Assembly: GCA_964633715.1 (NCBI GenBank)
Contig: CAZWHQ010000030.1
Coordinates: 1 to 52,069 of the forward strand
Origin: JAUWVG01 sp964633715
GTDB taxonomy: Bacteria > Acidobacteriota > Aminicenantia > Aminicenantales > Aminicenantaceae
Length of the DNA stretch: 52,069 nucleotides
Direction: 5' to 3'
Numbering within the stretch: the stretch's first letter is position 1; each line of letters begins with the position of its first letter. The notes under the pieces were generated by a model that was not told the origin of the DNA, did not search any database, and saw nothing but the letters and a program-made list of their open reading frames with translations. The translations under genes and the position numbers were made by a program. Shown piece after piece: positions 34,572 to 43,391 of this stretch.

Positions 34572-34617
34572 GATCACACCGCCTCAAAATTTTTATTGAT
34601 GGGGAGACCAAACACGG

Positions 34618-34646
34618 GTTTTATCTTAAACAAAACAACTCCGCAA
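34618..34646 (-). promoter_or_regulatory. Possible promoter of the oxidoreductase-cytochrome run
   Basis: On the minus strand TTGCGG (34646-34641), a 17-base spacer and TAAAAC (34623-34618) give a weak sigma-70-like match. It lies ~50 bases before the ATG at 34571. The 126-bp gap to the CHAT gene upstream shows no strong terminator, so read-through is also possible. Confidence 0.3.
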
Positions 34647-34697
34647 TTCAACAGGAGGGAGAGAATAAAAAATAAAAGCCTTGTTAGGAAGGGCAAA

Positions 34698-37673
34698 TCA
34701 AGGTTTCAAAAGGCTGAACCTGGCCGCAATAAGGAGAAAAACTCCAAAAAGAAATGCAAACAAAATTGCGGGGAAGACTTTATTACTGCGAGCTGATGAA
34801 AAAAGAACTTTATCCGCTCTCCCGCTAACAACAAATCCTGCCCAATAGAAGGGATGAGACAGAGCCTCTGAATTTATCATTTCAATCTTCGATTTCCGCA
34901 GAGCATTAACTATAGAATCCGAAGATCGCAGATGGGTATAGAACCTCTGCATAAACTGATAACTCGCTTGATCATTCACCGCCCAAAGACTCATTAGAAC
35001 TGAAGAGGCCCCTGCAAAGAAGAAAGCCCTGTTAATCCCCTCGATCCCCTCCCCCTTTATAAACTGGCCAAGTCCTGTTTGACATGCACTAAGTGCAACT
35101 AAATCTGCATCCATTTTTAGATTAAACACTTCTCTCATTTGGAGAAAACCATCTTCAGAAGATAAATCTCTCAGCGATAAGACAATAGACGATCTGGCAG
35201 GATTACGGTTGTCGATCAAGCCGTGCGTTGCAAAGTGGATAATTTTATAATCCTCAAGAGCCGCTTGTTTGAGAGACACCTCTGTGGCCTCCTCCCCTGT
35301 GTAAACATCTCTTCTGTTTTTTTTGAAAAGAGCGGCAATCTTGTCCACTTCCAATTGACTGTACTTAAGAGAATTGAGGTGAAAATTTTCTTGAGTTTCA
35401 TCTCGGGACAACACCGCATCGCTGTTCCCGCTCCCTTCATATTCGCCAAAATAAGGATTCCCAAATGACAAAATATCCTTTTTCTGGTCTTTTCTTTTTT
35501 TTCTCAGAAGTATTTCACGAAAAGAGGTGATGGACGGGGCGTAGCTCACCCTATAGTCCTGAACCAACCAAGACAAATTGTCTTTTTGAGTAATGAGAGT
35601 TTCAAAAGGAAGAAAATGGAGAATATCATCCGGAACAAAGATGATTCTGTTTATTCCCCTGCCAAGTCCAGGCTTTACGAGGAGAGTAAACAACTTATAA
35701 CCTGGCTGGAAATTATTGCGGGTTTTATCTGTGATGATCTGAAGAAAGTGCTTTATTTCAACACGCAGAATATCGGCAGGAGGAAGTTCAAAGGCATTGA
35801 TTTTATTTCTAGTGATCACAAAAGCGTATGAACAGTTTTTTCCGATACAGTAGGCAAAATAGGCCGTTGATTCATCTGGAAGAGAGACTTGAGCTTCTTC
35901 CAATGAAACGGTCTGTGGATATTTGAGATTTGCGTATAAAGGACTGCTTAATCTTATTTTTCTGTTCAAGGTTTCCAGCTCTTGCTCAAATTTATTCAAT
36001 TGTTTCAAATGTTTTTGTTTTTGCTCTAAATTGAGTCCGGGCTTTATAAGTGTTGCATTGATGTTTGAAATGTTTTTCATCAATTCGTTCTCTTTATCCA
36101 ATAAATCTGGATCGACATCTTTTCCGAATTCAACGCGGGACAATTCCAATCGGTCAAGAAAAACACGGGCTTTCGCTTTTTCCATTGTTTCAAATGCATC
36201 TTTTAAAAAATTCATATCCTGATATTTTTGAGACATGTGAAAAAGAAGATCGACAAGGTTATAATATGAATTGATTCTCTCATCCGAACCAAAATAACTC
36301 GCTTTGAGCTCTTCCAGATGGATATTTGACCGGATATCTTCGATTTTTTCGATGGATTTTTTGAAATGATCCAATGCAGATCTATAATCGTTCATTTCTT
36401 TAAAGGCAAATCCTGCTTTTGCATGAGCCTCCCAAAGAATGTTTTTTTCTTCTAATTGAGAGGCCAACTCGATGGCTTTGGCAAAGGCGTCCGTAGCCAA
36501 ATCGTATCTTTTCTGTTCAGTGTAGACAGTTCCTATGTTCAGAAGAATTGTCGCGGTCTCTTTTTCATCCCTGAGGTTTTCCGCTATATCTAAACCTAAA
36601 AACAAGTAGCGAAGAGCTTCAGAGTATTTCTTGAGATCTGTGTATACAGTCCCCATGTTGTTCAGGCACTGCACTTCGACCTTTTTATCCTGGATTTTCC
36701 TTGAAATAAAGAGACTTTCTTCAAAAGCTGTCAGGGCTTTTGATAAATCTTCAGATCTATCCAATTGGAGTCCCGTCTTTCTATAAATAACACCGATATT
36801 ATTCAAATCCATGGCCACATACAAATCTTCATCGATTTGACGGTCAATGGCCAAAACATCTGTCAAGTTTTGTAAGGCTTTTCTATAGTTGCCAAGTTGA
36901 ATATAGATATCACTGATATTGACCAGACAGTTGGATGCATCTGCAATACTATTTGTTTCTCTAAAAATGTGCAGTGCATCCTCGTAGTATTTTAAGGCTT
37001 GAGAATAATCATGGATATCATTAAAGTAAAGCCCGATGTTGTACGAACACCTTCCCTCTTCAACCCTGTGATGGATGGTTTTGGACAACTCTAGAGCCTG
37101 TTTTGTTGTCTCATAAAATTTTTCACCATTTTTCATCTCCAAGTACGTCACACCAAGCTGACGGAAACATTTGACCAGATGTTCCCTGCTGTTGATTTTT
37201 TGAGCCAGGGCAACAGCCTGCATGAAAGAGGTTATTGACTTCTGGAACTGAGATTGATTTCGATATTGTTTTCCATCCAAATAGAATGACAAAATGTTTA
37301 GTGTATAAAGGAGTTCTTTTTTAGTTTCCTGTTTGTTCTCACTTTTCAGTGATAAAGCCTCTTGGTAATACTTTGTCGATGAGTCGATATGTCCAATATT
37401 CCAAAAGAGAAGACCCAATTTTTTAAGCACTTGTTCTTGACCTATCAAATCATTTGCTCTCTTTGCCTGAATGAGGGCCTCCTCAAAATATTGGATGGAC
37501 AGATCAAAATCGCCCCTTAATCTTGATAATTCTCCCTTGTCCACAAGAGATGTCTTCTTATCTTGCAGAGAAAAATCTCCATTCTCCAGAGAGAACACAA
37601 AAAAAGAAGAGAAAAAAAGGAGGACGATGAAAAAAAAATACCGGTTAAGTTGAAATTTTCTGAATGAAACCAC
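34698..37673 (-). CDS. Exported TPR-CHAT protein (caspase-like protease domain)
   Basis: The 991-residue protein has an N-terminal hydrophobic signal or anchor (YFFFIVLLFFSSFFVF). About ten tetratricopeptide repeats span residues ~45-470 (for example ALKYYEDALHIFRE, YSEALRYLFLGLDIA), and a helical linker follows. The C-terminal CHAT domain, of the caspase-HetF fold, spans about 600-950. The His-Cys dyad is visible as H817 in IIHFATHGLID and C864 in LSACQTGLGQ, so it should be an active cysteine protease. A last helix (FPAILFAFLFGVFLLIAARF) could anchor it. The GTG at 37673 follows the subtilisin stop by two bases, so the two proteases are co-expressed. TPRs usually sense a partner that switches on the CHAT domain; the target is unknown. 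Confidence 0.88.
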   Translation of the reverse strand: MVSFRKFQLNRYFFFIVLLFFSSFFVFSLENGDFSLQDKKTSLVDKGELSRLRGDFDLSIQYFEEALIQAKRANDLIGQEQVLKKLGLLFWNIGHIDSSTKYYQEALSLKSENKQETKKELLYTLNILSFYLDGKQYRNQSQFQKSITSFMQAVALAQKINSREHLVKCFRQLGVTYLEMKNGEKFYETTKQALELSKTIHHRVEEGRCSYNIGLYFNDIHDYSQALKYYEDALHIFRETNSIADASNCLVNISDIYIQLGNYRKALQNLTDVLAIDRQIDEDLYVAMDLNNIGVIYRKTGLQLDRSEDLSKALTAFEESLFISRKIQDKKVEVQCLNNMGTVYTDLKKYSEALRYLFLGLDIAENLRDEKETATILLNIGTVYTEQKRYDLATDAFAKAIELASQLEEKNILWEAHAKAGFAFKEMNDYRSALDHFKKSIEKIEDIRSNIHLEELKASYFGSDERINSYYNLVDLLFHMSQKYQDMNFLKDAFETMEKAKARVFLDRLELSRVEFGKDVDPDLLDKENELMKNISNINATLIKPGLNLEQKQKHLKQLNKFEQELETLNRKIRLSSPLYANLKYPQTVSLEEAQVSLPDESTAYFAYCIGKNCSYAFVITRNKINAFELPPADILRVEIKHFLQIITDKTRNNFQPGYKLFTLLVKPGLGRGINRIIFVPDDILHFLPFETLITQKDNLSWLVQDYRVSYAPSITSFREILLRKKRKDQKKDILSFGNPYFGEYEGSGNSDAVLSRDETQENFHLNSLKYSQLEVDKIAALFKKNRRDVYTGEEATEVSLKQAALEDYKIIHFATHGLIDNRNPARSSIVLSLRDLSSEDGFLQMREVFNLKMDADLVALSACQTGLGQFIKGEGIEGINRAFFFAGASSVLMSLWAVNDQASYQFMQRFYTHLRSSDSIVNALRKSKIEMINSEALSHPFYWAGFVVSGRADKVLFSSARSNKVFPAILFAFLFGVFLLIAARFSLLKP

Positions 37674-37675
37674 AA

Positions 37676-38878
37676 CTAGCGGATCGCCTTATCCGCCCGA
37701 ACAAGACCAGCCCCCTGCTGCTCAACCGGCAGGCCCAGACTTTGTGTTGTGCTTTTCAACTTCACCAATATCTCTGAAGGATCCCAAATTCCGTTGTGGT
37801 TCACATCAAATGGACTACTGGGAATAGTGGAGAGAATTAAAGCCACTGTGCCGGTCACATGTGGTGTTGCCATGCTCGTCCCGCTCATCAGTGCATAAAA
37901 TCCATTAATGAAGGTGGATTTCACATCCACTCCTGGAGCAGCAAGGTCAATTTCAGCTCCCGAACTGGAATAAGGATCGAAATTTCCAAACTGATCCACT
38001 GAAGAAACAGCGATAGTTTCAGAATATCTTGCAGGATAGGAAATTTCTCCGCTCTCCAGGCCAAAATTGCCCGCGGCTGCGACCAAAGCGATGCCAGCTG
38101 AAAAGGCACTTCTTACGGCCTCATAAAATGAAGGATTATCCTCTAAAGATCCCAGGCTCATGTTGATGACTTGGATATCGTTGTTTATGCACCAATTAAG
38201 CCCATCAATGAGATTTGACAGCCAACCTCTTCCCTTTTTATCCAGAACCTTAACTGCAAAGAGGTGAATCTCAGGCCCAACCCCAATCACTCCAATAAGG
38301 TTGTCTGCTGCAGCTACAATCCCGGCAACGTGGGTTCCATGACCACTGTCATCGTCTCCAGATTTTTTTGGTTTTATAATGTTCACTTGCCCCTTGATGT
38401 TCTCAAAGAGGTCCGGATGATCTAGGTCAATTCCCGTATCGATGACAGCCACTCTGATGGCCGTTCCCGTTGTTTGTGCCCATGCCATATTGGCCCCAAC
38501 CATAGTCATATTCAAGGGGAATTCTTGATTGGGCTGATGAGGGACTTTTTTACCCTTTTTTTCTAATTGGACTTGTGCGGAAAGGATAACAATGTCTTTA
38601 TCAATTCTTAATACTTCATCTTGACATTCTAAAAAACGTTCAGCTTGGGAGGACATGTGCACAACAGCCCCATTGATCAACTTCAGTGATTTAATCTTTA
38701 TAGCACCTGATTTTTTCAGAAGTGAATCCTGAGACGGTCCTTTATCAAATATTCTCTTAAAAACGACAATTTTTCGTTGTGGAGCTGTCTCCACAGCTAC
38801 GCAGAAAGAGGAAAATACGACTAGAAAAAGAGCTGAAGTCCATAGTCTTTTTTCAAATCGTGATACCTTAAATTTCAC
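37676..38878 (-). CDS. Exported subtilisin-like serine protease (S8)
   Basis: The 400-residue protein has a signal peptide (about 1-29) and a propeptide-like region to ~115. The S8 catalytic domain shows D147 in VIDTGIDLDHPD, H180 in SGHGTHVAG, oxyanion N271 in AAAGNFG and S335 in SGTSMATPHV, so all catalytic residues are present. A perfect 12-residue EF-hand-type calcium loop (D358-E369, DVNHNGIWDPSE) is inserted late in the domain. GTG at 38878 is preceded by GAGGAGG. The gene lies 61 bases after a small secreted protein and two bases before the CHAT protease, which suggests a two-protease module acting outside the cytoplasm. Confidence 0.93.
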   Translation of the reverse strand: MKFKVSRFEKRLWTSALFLVVFSSFCVAVETAPQRKIVVFKRIFDKGPSQDSLLKKSGAIKIKSLKLINGAVVHMSSQAERFLECQDEVLRIDKDIVILSAQVQLEKKGKKVPHQPNQEFPLNMTMVGANMAWAQTTGTAIRVAVIDTGIDLDHPDLFENIKGQVNIIKPKKSGDDDSGHGTHVAGIVAAADNLIGVIGVGPEIHLFAVKVLDKKGRGWLSNLIDGLNWCINNDIQVINMSLGSLEDNPSFYEAVRSAFSAGIALVAAAGNFGLESGEISYPARYSETIAVSSVDQFGNFDPYSSSGAEIDLAAPGVDVKSTFINGFYALMSGTSMATPHVTGTVALILSTIPSSPFDVNHNGIWDPSEILVKLKSTTQSLGLPVEQQGAGLVRADKAIR

Positions 38879-38939
38879 CCTGCCTCCTCAAATAGGATTT
38901 TATTCCTTGGAAAAAAACGTGAATCTCTTGAAATTTAGT

Positions 38940-39278
38940 TTAATCAACAATAATAGCACGTCTATGTGAGGTGGAATTCTTATGATCTGAAACAGTTTTT
39001 TTCCCCGATTTCACCTTTGTATCCTTAGCCCCATTTTTTGCGCTCGTGCTGGTCTTTGTATCCGTTTTGCCTTTAACCGAATTTCCGCACATATAGGCCA
39101 ATCCCTCAATATGGACCAGACTATTAGGGTTTACAATTGAACTGAAGGAGAGAGGCTGATACAAATTGTCTTTGGTTGTGGCCGCTTCAGCTCCACAGTT
39201 TAGACACACCAGAGAAAAGGAAATCCCCAGCAAAAGCAAAACGTTTGTCTTTCCAGTTCGTTTCTTTTTTCGATTCAT
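38940..39278 (-). CDS. Small secreted Lys/Ser/Thr-rich protein, unknown function
   Basis: The 112-residue product begins with a basic, hydrophobic leader (TNVLLLLGISFSLVCLNC). Cleavage could follow AEA, or the cysteine could be lipidated. A short ordered segment (LYQPLSFSSIVNPNSLVHIEG) leads to a low-complexity tail rich in Lys, Thr, Ser and Asp ending in HRRAIIVD. The frame runs further upstream, but GAGGAG lies just before the ATG at 39278. I do not recognise the family. Its place directly before the subtilisin gene suggests a substrate, inhibitor or cofactor of that protease, which is a guess. Confidence 0.6.
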   Translation of the reverse strand: MNRKKKRTGKTNVLLLLGISFSLVCLNCGAEAATTKDNLYQPLSFSSIVNPNSLVHIEGLAYMCGNSVKGKTDTKTSTSAKNGAKDTKVKSGKKTVSDHKNSTSHRRAIIVD

Positions 39279-39502
39279 CTTTGTCTCCTCAATCTGCAAT
39301 TTTTGCTCTAAATCCTTCTTGGCCCCGCAGTGTACCATCAAGCAATTTCTGTGCCACTTCCGAAAAAAATATTATTTAATTGAAAATAAACAGGTTGCAT
39401 AAATAGATTATTTAATGAGAGGAGAATACATGTTCAATATATGTACACAATGTACAATTTATGAACACTGCAAAAGAAATCCCAATGAGGAGGAGCCGGC
39501 TT

Positions 39503-40003
39503 TTATAAACCTTCAAAAACAGCCTGTAAAATCGCGTTTTTTTGTACTTCAGTCAAAGGAAAATCATACATTTTTACAGTTAAAGAGGTGGAATCCAAAA
39601 AGTATAGATGGGTGGCTTGAGTTCTCAGAGTTTTAAAAATATTGGAAAAATCGATAAATACTGGAAAATGTAACTGGTTTCCATTCATAAAACCTCGGAC
39701 TTTTTTGGCTATAATCTTATTTCCCAGATTGGTGTGAGTATTGTGCCCAAAAACAATTATCCCACATGTATTCTCTTCTCGGAACTGAGGTGGGAGTAAA
39801 AAACAGAAATCCAAAAAGGATTCGCAACAAGGAGAGCACAGGATATCTTGAAATTCGATGATATAAATCATGGCTATTGGATTTTTCTCATTCGTCTCCA
39901 CAACGTACGGCTGAGTTGGTTTAAACACAAAGGTATTTCCCACATTCAGCAGACAGAGTGAAAAAATCATGACACTGCAGATTTTTTTTGTTCTTTGACT
40001 CAT
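39503..40003 (-). CDS. Exported thioredoxin-fold protein with CSPCC motif
   Basis: The 166-residue protein has a signal peptide (SVMIFSLCLLNVGNTF). A redoxin-like start (AMIYIIEFQDILCSPCCESF) contains CSPCC, a thioredoxin-type CxxC followed by a third cysteine. A later LHFPVFIDFSNIF segment fits the peroxiredoxin/TlpA-like core, but the usual cis-proline region is weak. It could make, break or isomerise disulfides in the periplasm. It begins 5 bases after the beta-propeller gene stop and lacks its own clear ribosome-binding site, so translation is likely coupled. The neighbouring four-cysteine peptides are attractive substrates. Confidence 0.65.
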   Translation of the reverse strand: MSQRTKKICSVMIFSLCLLNVGNTFVFKPTQPYVVETNEKNPIAMIYIIEFQDILCSPCCESFLDFCFLLPPQFREENTCGIIVFGHNTHTNLGNKIIAKKVRGFMNGNQLHFPVFIDFSNIFKTLRTQATHLYFLDSTSLTVKMYDFPLTEVQKNAILQAVFEGL

Positions 40004-40008
40004 TTGTT

Positions 40009-40950
40009 TTAAAATCGATACCTCATTTTAAATTTTTTTAGAGAGACTCCGGAATTCGCTCTCGAGTAGAGAAAATCCTGTTCATCCATATAGATACAAT
40101 GGCTTGTATCAGGAAGAGTTATGGTGCCAATTTGGATTCCTTCTGAGTTGAGGGCATAGATATCTCTACTGGGATTGGCAGAAAAACTGCCGCCAAGAAT
40201 ATAGATATTGCCTCGGCTGTCGAGATCGACATCCTTATAAATGACCTCGGTCGGCAGGTTGTATCCGGAAATTTTCTCTTTTTTGACTTTTTTGATTCCA
40301 AGGAGGGCGATGCTCCACATCCTGGATCCCGAAGTGTCGAATTTTTCAATTTTATCTTGAAACGTGTAAGCGAGATAGACATTCTTGTTTTCATCTAAAA
40401 CAAAACTAAATTGATCCATCATAAAATTTGAACGGTGTTGCCCAAGAGTCAAAATTCGAGTGATCTCACCCATTTCATTATAGAAACAAATTTGTGCTGG
40501 TCTGTTCGCCATAAGGGGTGCAACAGCGATTTCATCATCTCGGAGTACACAAAAATCTGATATCGGGACTTGAATAGGGATACGGCGCACAAACTGAAGA
40601 TCCTTATCGAAAACCTGGATTCCTGAAACAAGTTGATCTGTAACATAGAGGTAGTCTTCTGAAGCATCCAGGAGCCTGGGGGCCATAAATTCCCCAGGCC
40701 CCTGACCTCTTCCTCCTCTTTTTTTCAACAGATTTCCGTCGGCGCTAATTTTCTTTAAAGAATAATCCATTGAATCTGTCACATAGATGTTCCCTAAAAG
40801 GTCAACGGTCACACCTACCCATTGGTACAAAAGATCATCTTCCAGGCTTCCCAGTGTGAGGAGCAGATCCAGCTGAATGTCTTCTTGACCTGAGACAACT
40901 CCAAACATCATAAAAAGGAAGAACAGGCAAAAGCAGAGTGTCTTTTTCAT
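40009..40950 (-). CDS. Exported 6-bladed beta-propeller protein
   Basis: The 313-residue protein has a signal peptide (MKKTLCFCLFFLFMMFGVVSG) and NHL/TolB-like propeller blades. Recurring strands read VTVDLLGNIYVTDSM, ASEDYLYVTDQL, LDENKNVYLAYTF, LDSRGNIYILGG and MDEQDFLYSRA, each followed by a K/I..F or Y..G turn. RGGRGQGPGEF after blade 1 is typical of the 6-bladed beta-propeller family common in Aminicenantes, Acidobacteriota and Bacteroidota. Such proteins often neighbour very small secreted peptides. Function is not known; ligand or peptide binding is the best guess. It lies between the CX6C peptide genes and the thioredoxin-like gene. Confidence 0.8.
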   Translation of the reverse strand: MKKTLCFCLFFLFMMFGVVSGQEDIQLDLLLTLGSLEDDLLYQWVGVTVDLLGNIYVTDSMDYSLKKISADGNLLKKRGGRGQGPGEFMAPRLLDASEDYLYVTDQLVSGIQVFDKDLQFVRRIPIQVPISDFCVLRDDEIAVAPLMANRPAQICFYNEMGEITRILTLGQHRSNFMMDQFSFVLDENKNVYLAYTFQDKIEKFDTSGSRMWSIALLGIKKVKKEKISGYNLPTEVIYKDVDLDSRGNIYILGGSFSANPSRDIYALNSEGIQIGTITLPDTSHCIYMDEQDFLYSRANSGVSLKKFKMRYRF

Positions 40951-40996
40951 TTTTCTTTCCCTCTATCCCTAAGACGGAAATCTGTTTTCGTTTGTC

Positions 40997-41224
40997 TCAG
41001 AATCCTTTAACAGAATCGATATACTTTTTGCAGAATGCATATCCAAGAGCACAGAAAAATAGGCCTTCAGTGGTCGCTCCTTTCCATAGGGGATCTTGGA
41101 AACAACGGAAAAATGCATTTTCACAGGGTCCCAGTTCAATCTCAAAGCCGGAGAGATTCACGGTTAATGTCAAGACTAAAAGGCAGAAGACAATTCTTTT
41201 GGTGTTTATTCCAACCTTATTCAT
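40997..41224 (-). CDS. Small secreted paired-CX6C peptide (second of two)
   Basis: The 75-residue precursor has a signal peptide (RIVFCLLVLTLTVNLSG) and a mature part of about 50 residues. Its four cysteines are arranged as CENAFFRC, a 16-residue spacer, then CALGYAFC followed by KKYID. The pattern C-x2-GY-x2-C in the second pair is shared with the peptide encoded just upstream (41256-41498). AAGGAGG precedes the ATG. Two CX6C pairs suggest a helical hairpin closed by two disulfides. I do not recognise the family. It could be a signal, an antimicrobial, or a ligand of the adjacent propeller. Confidence 0.65.
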   Translation of the reverse strand: MNKVGINTKRIVFCLLVLTLTVNLSGFEIELGPCENAFFRCFQDPLWKGATTEGLFFCALGYAFCKKYIDSVKGF

Positions 41225-41255
41225 TTAAAATCCTCCTTCATAAGAGTTATTTGTG

Positions 41256-41498
41256 TTAAAAATCCACATAATACGTTAGACACCAGACATAGCCGTTGAG
41301 ACATCCTGAGGCCAAGATTGCAGACGCTTGCGGGCCGGCAATGATCAATGTGATGACCGCATCGACAAAACACTTCGTCAGTGCCTTTTTACAGATATTC
41401 TCAGCATAGACACAAGGCGCCCAAACACCCAATAGCACCAATACAATGAGTCCACTGGCTGTTAATCTGACTGTCCTTCTTTTTATTATGTCGTTCAT
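41256..41498 (-). CDS. Small secreted paired-CX6C peptide (first of two)
   Basis: The 80-residue precursor has a signal peptide (ASGLIVLVLLGVWAPCVYA) with likely cleavage before ENICKK, leaving ~48 residues. The mature part contains CKKALTKC, a hydrophobic 22-residue spacer and CLNGYVWC, the same C-x6-C / C-x2-GY-x2-C layout as its downstream neighbour. The frame extends upstream to 41558, but TAGGAGG before the ATG at 41498 marks the start. It is the first gene of the run that continues to the beta-propeller and the thioredoxin-like gene. Function is unknown. Confidence 0.65.
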   Translation of the reverse strand: MNDIIKRRTVRLTASGLIVLVLLGVWAPCVYAENICKKALTKCFVDAVITLIIAGPQASAILASGCLNGYVWCLTYYVDF

Positions 41499-41716
41499 TG
41501 TTGCACCTCCTATGTGGGTGAAAAAGCAATTTCCATGCCAACAGAGAAAAATCCTCATCTATCGTAATTTATTGACAATTAATAAGTTATAAGGATTTGG
41601 ACCCAAGCCAGAGGGGATTTATTTACAGGAAAATGACACAAATTGTGCCCTATGACGCTAATTGTCCTATTTGCAAACAGTTACATAAAAGAAATGGCAC
41701 ACTCTGTGCCAGAGAA

Positions 41717-43369
41717 TTATTTCATGGGGATTTGAATGTTCTTTTCTTGAGCACAACGGATGGCTTTCTCATAACCGGCATCCACATGTCGGGCCACACC
41801 CAGCCCTGGATCAACTGTAAGGACTCTCTCCAGCCGTCGAGCCGTGGAATCCAAACCATCTGCAACAGTCACCATCCCGGCATGTATAGACAATCCAATC
41901 CCAACTCCACCACCATGGTGAACGGACACCCAGGAAGCCCCACAAATCGCATTCAAAAGGGCATTGAGTATGGGCCAATCGGCAATGGCATCGGAACCGT
42001 CTTTCATTCCTTCTGTCTCTCTGTTGGGGGAAGCGACAGATCCTGAATCCAGATGGTCCCTTCCGATGACGATGGGAGCGCTTATCTTTCCGCTTTTGAC
42101 TAAAGAATTGATGACCGCACCAAAACGAGCCCGCTCCCCATATCCGAGCCAGCATATTCGAGAAGGAAGCCCCTGAAATTTCACCTGTTTCTGTGCTTTA
42201 GTGATCCAACGTGCCAGGGCTTCATCTTCAGGAAACTCCTTGAGCACGGCCTCATCGGTGGTGTAAATATCTTGAGGATCTCCGGATAGAGCAGCCCATC
42301 TGAAAGGGCCTTTACCAAAACAGAATAAAGGGCGAATGTATTCCGAAACAAATCCTGGAATATCGAAGGCATTTTCTAAACCAGCTTTTTGTGCTTGTCC
42401 TCGGATATTGTTGCCGTAATCAAAGGTGCACGCTCCTTTATTTTGGAGATCAAGCATAGCTTGGACATGTCTCATCATGGACTGGTAGGAGCGCTCTATG
42501 TAGTCATCCGGGTCATTTTCTCTCAGCTCAATAGCTTTTTCATAAGGAAGTCCATGAGGAACATAACCATATAGCTCATCGTGGGCAGACGTCTGATCGG
42601 TCAGGACGTCAGGAATGACTCCTCTTTTGACAAATTCAGGAAGAACATCCGCAGCATTGCCAAGAAGGGCGATGGACAGGGCCTCTCCCTTATTTTTGGC
42701 ATCAAATGCTAATTTTAAGGCCTCATCCAAATCCTTAACCATCATGTCCACGTAATCTGTATCCAAACGTCTTTTTATCCTCGACTCATCCACTTCCACA
42801 ACAATAGCAACCCCTTCATTCATAGTCACGGCCAAAGGTTGGGCTCCACCCATACCTCCTAGCCCCCCAGTGAGTACGAGTTTTCCTTTGAGAGTCCCAC
42901 CAAAATGCTTCTCCGCGACTGAAGAAAGAGTCTCATAGGTTCCCTGGAGTATCCCCTGGGTTCCTATATATATCCAGCTCCCAGCAGTCATCTGGCCGTA
43001 CATCGTCAATCCTTGAGCTTCCAGGCGGCGGAATTCATCCCATGTCGCCCACTTAGGAACAATCATCGCGTTTGAAATCAATACTCTCGGAGCTTCAGGA
43101 TGTGTGGAAAATATGGCGACCGGTTTTCCGGATTGGACAAGAAGTGTCTCATCGTTTTTGAGATTTTTCAGACTTGCCACAATCGCGTGAAAGCAGTCCC
43201 AGTTCCGAGCCGCTTTCCCTGTCCCGCCATAGACGATAAGTTCTTCCGGTTTTTCTGCAACATCGGGATCGAGATTGTTCATAAGCATTCGTAAAGCCCC
43301 TTCTTGGGACCAGCCAAAAGTCTGGAGAGAGGGCCCACGGGAAGCTCTGATTTCCTTGTGGTTGCTCAT
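41717..43369 (-). CDS. hutU: Urocanate hydratase
   Basis: HutU adds water to urocanate to give imidazolone propionate, the second step of histidine breakdown, using tightly bound NAD. The 550 residues match the family length. Conserved segments include IVYGGTGKAARNWDCFHAI, the NAD-binding VLTGGLGGMGGAQPLA, FDYGNNIRGQA and VSVHHGGGVGIG near the C terminus. AGGAACC with CGGAGG precedes ATG 43369. It lies 22 bases after gltX on the same strand. No hutH, hutI or hutG was seen in the window. Confidence 0.96.
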   Translation of the reverse strand: MSNHKEIRASRGPSLQTFGWSQEGALRMLMNNLDPDVAEKPEELIVYGGTGKAARNWDCFHAIVASLKNLKNDETLLVQSGKPVAIFSTHPEAPRVLISNAMIVPKWATWDEFRRLEAQGLTMYGQMTAGSWIYIGTQGILQGTYETLSSVAEKHFGGTLKGKLVLTGGLGGMGGAQPLAVTMNEGVAIVVEVDESRIKRRLDTDYVDMMVKDLDEALKLAFDAKNKGEALSIALLGNAADVLPEFVKRGVIPDVLTDQTSAHDELYGYVPHGLPYEKAIELRENDPDDYIERSYQSMMRHVQAMLDLQNKGACTFDYGNNIRGQAQKAGLENAFDIPGFVSEYIRPLFCFGKGPFRWAALSGDPQDIYTTDEAVLKEFPEDEALARWITKAQKQVKFQGLPSRICWLGYGERARFGAVINSLVKSGKISAPIVIGRDHLDSGSVASPNRETEGMKDGSDAIADWPILNALLNAICGASWVSVHHGGGVGIGLSIHAGMVTVADGLDSTARRLERVLTVDPGLGVARHVDAGYEKAIRCAQEKNIQIPMK

Positions 43370-43391
43370 TGGTTCCTCCGTTCTAAAGTTT

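Noticed and set aside
39430..39636. Plus-strand frame starting MFNICTQCTIYEHC with a good GAGGAGA upstream
   Set aside because: The cysteine pattern and ribosome-binding site are tempting, but after ~24 codons it runs antisense into the thioredoxin-like gene and the later sequence has no protein character.
40997..41498. Reading the CX6C peptides as CHCH (twin CX9C) proteins
   Set aside because: The spacing is six residues rather than nine, and the proteins carry Sec signals in a bacterial operon.
41634..42046. Plus-strand frame starting MTQIVPYDANCPICKQL downstream of hutU
   Set aside because: Most of it is antisense to the hutU 3' end. Only ~28 codons lie outside the gene, and the CPIC pattern alone is not enough evidence.
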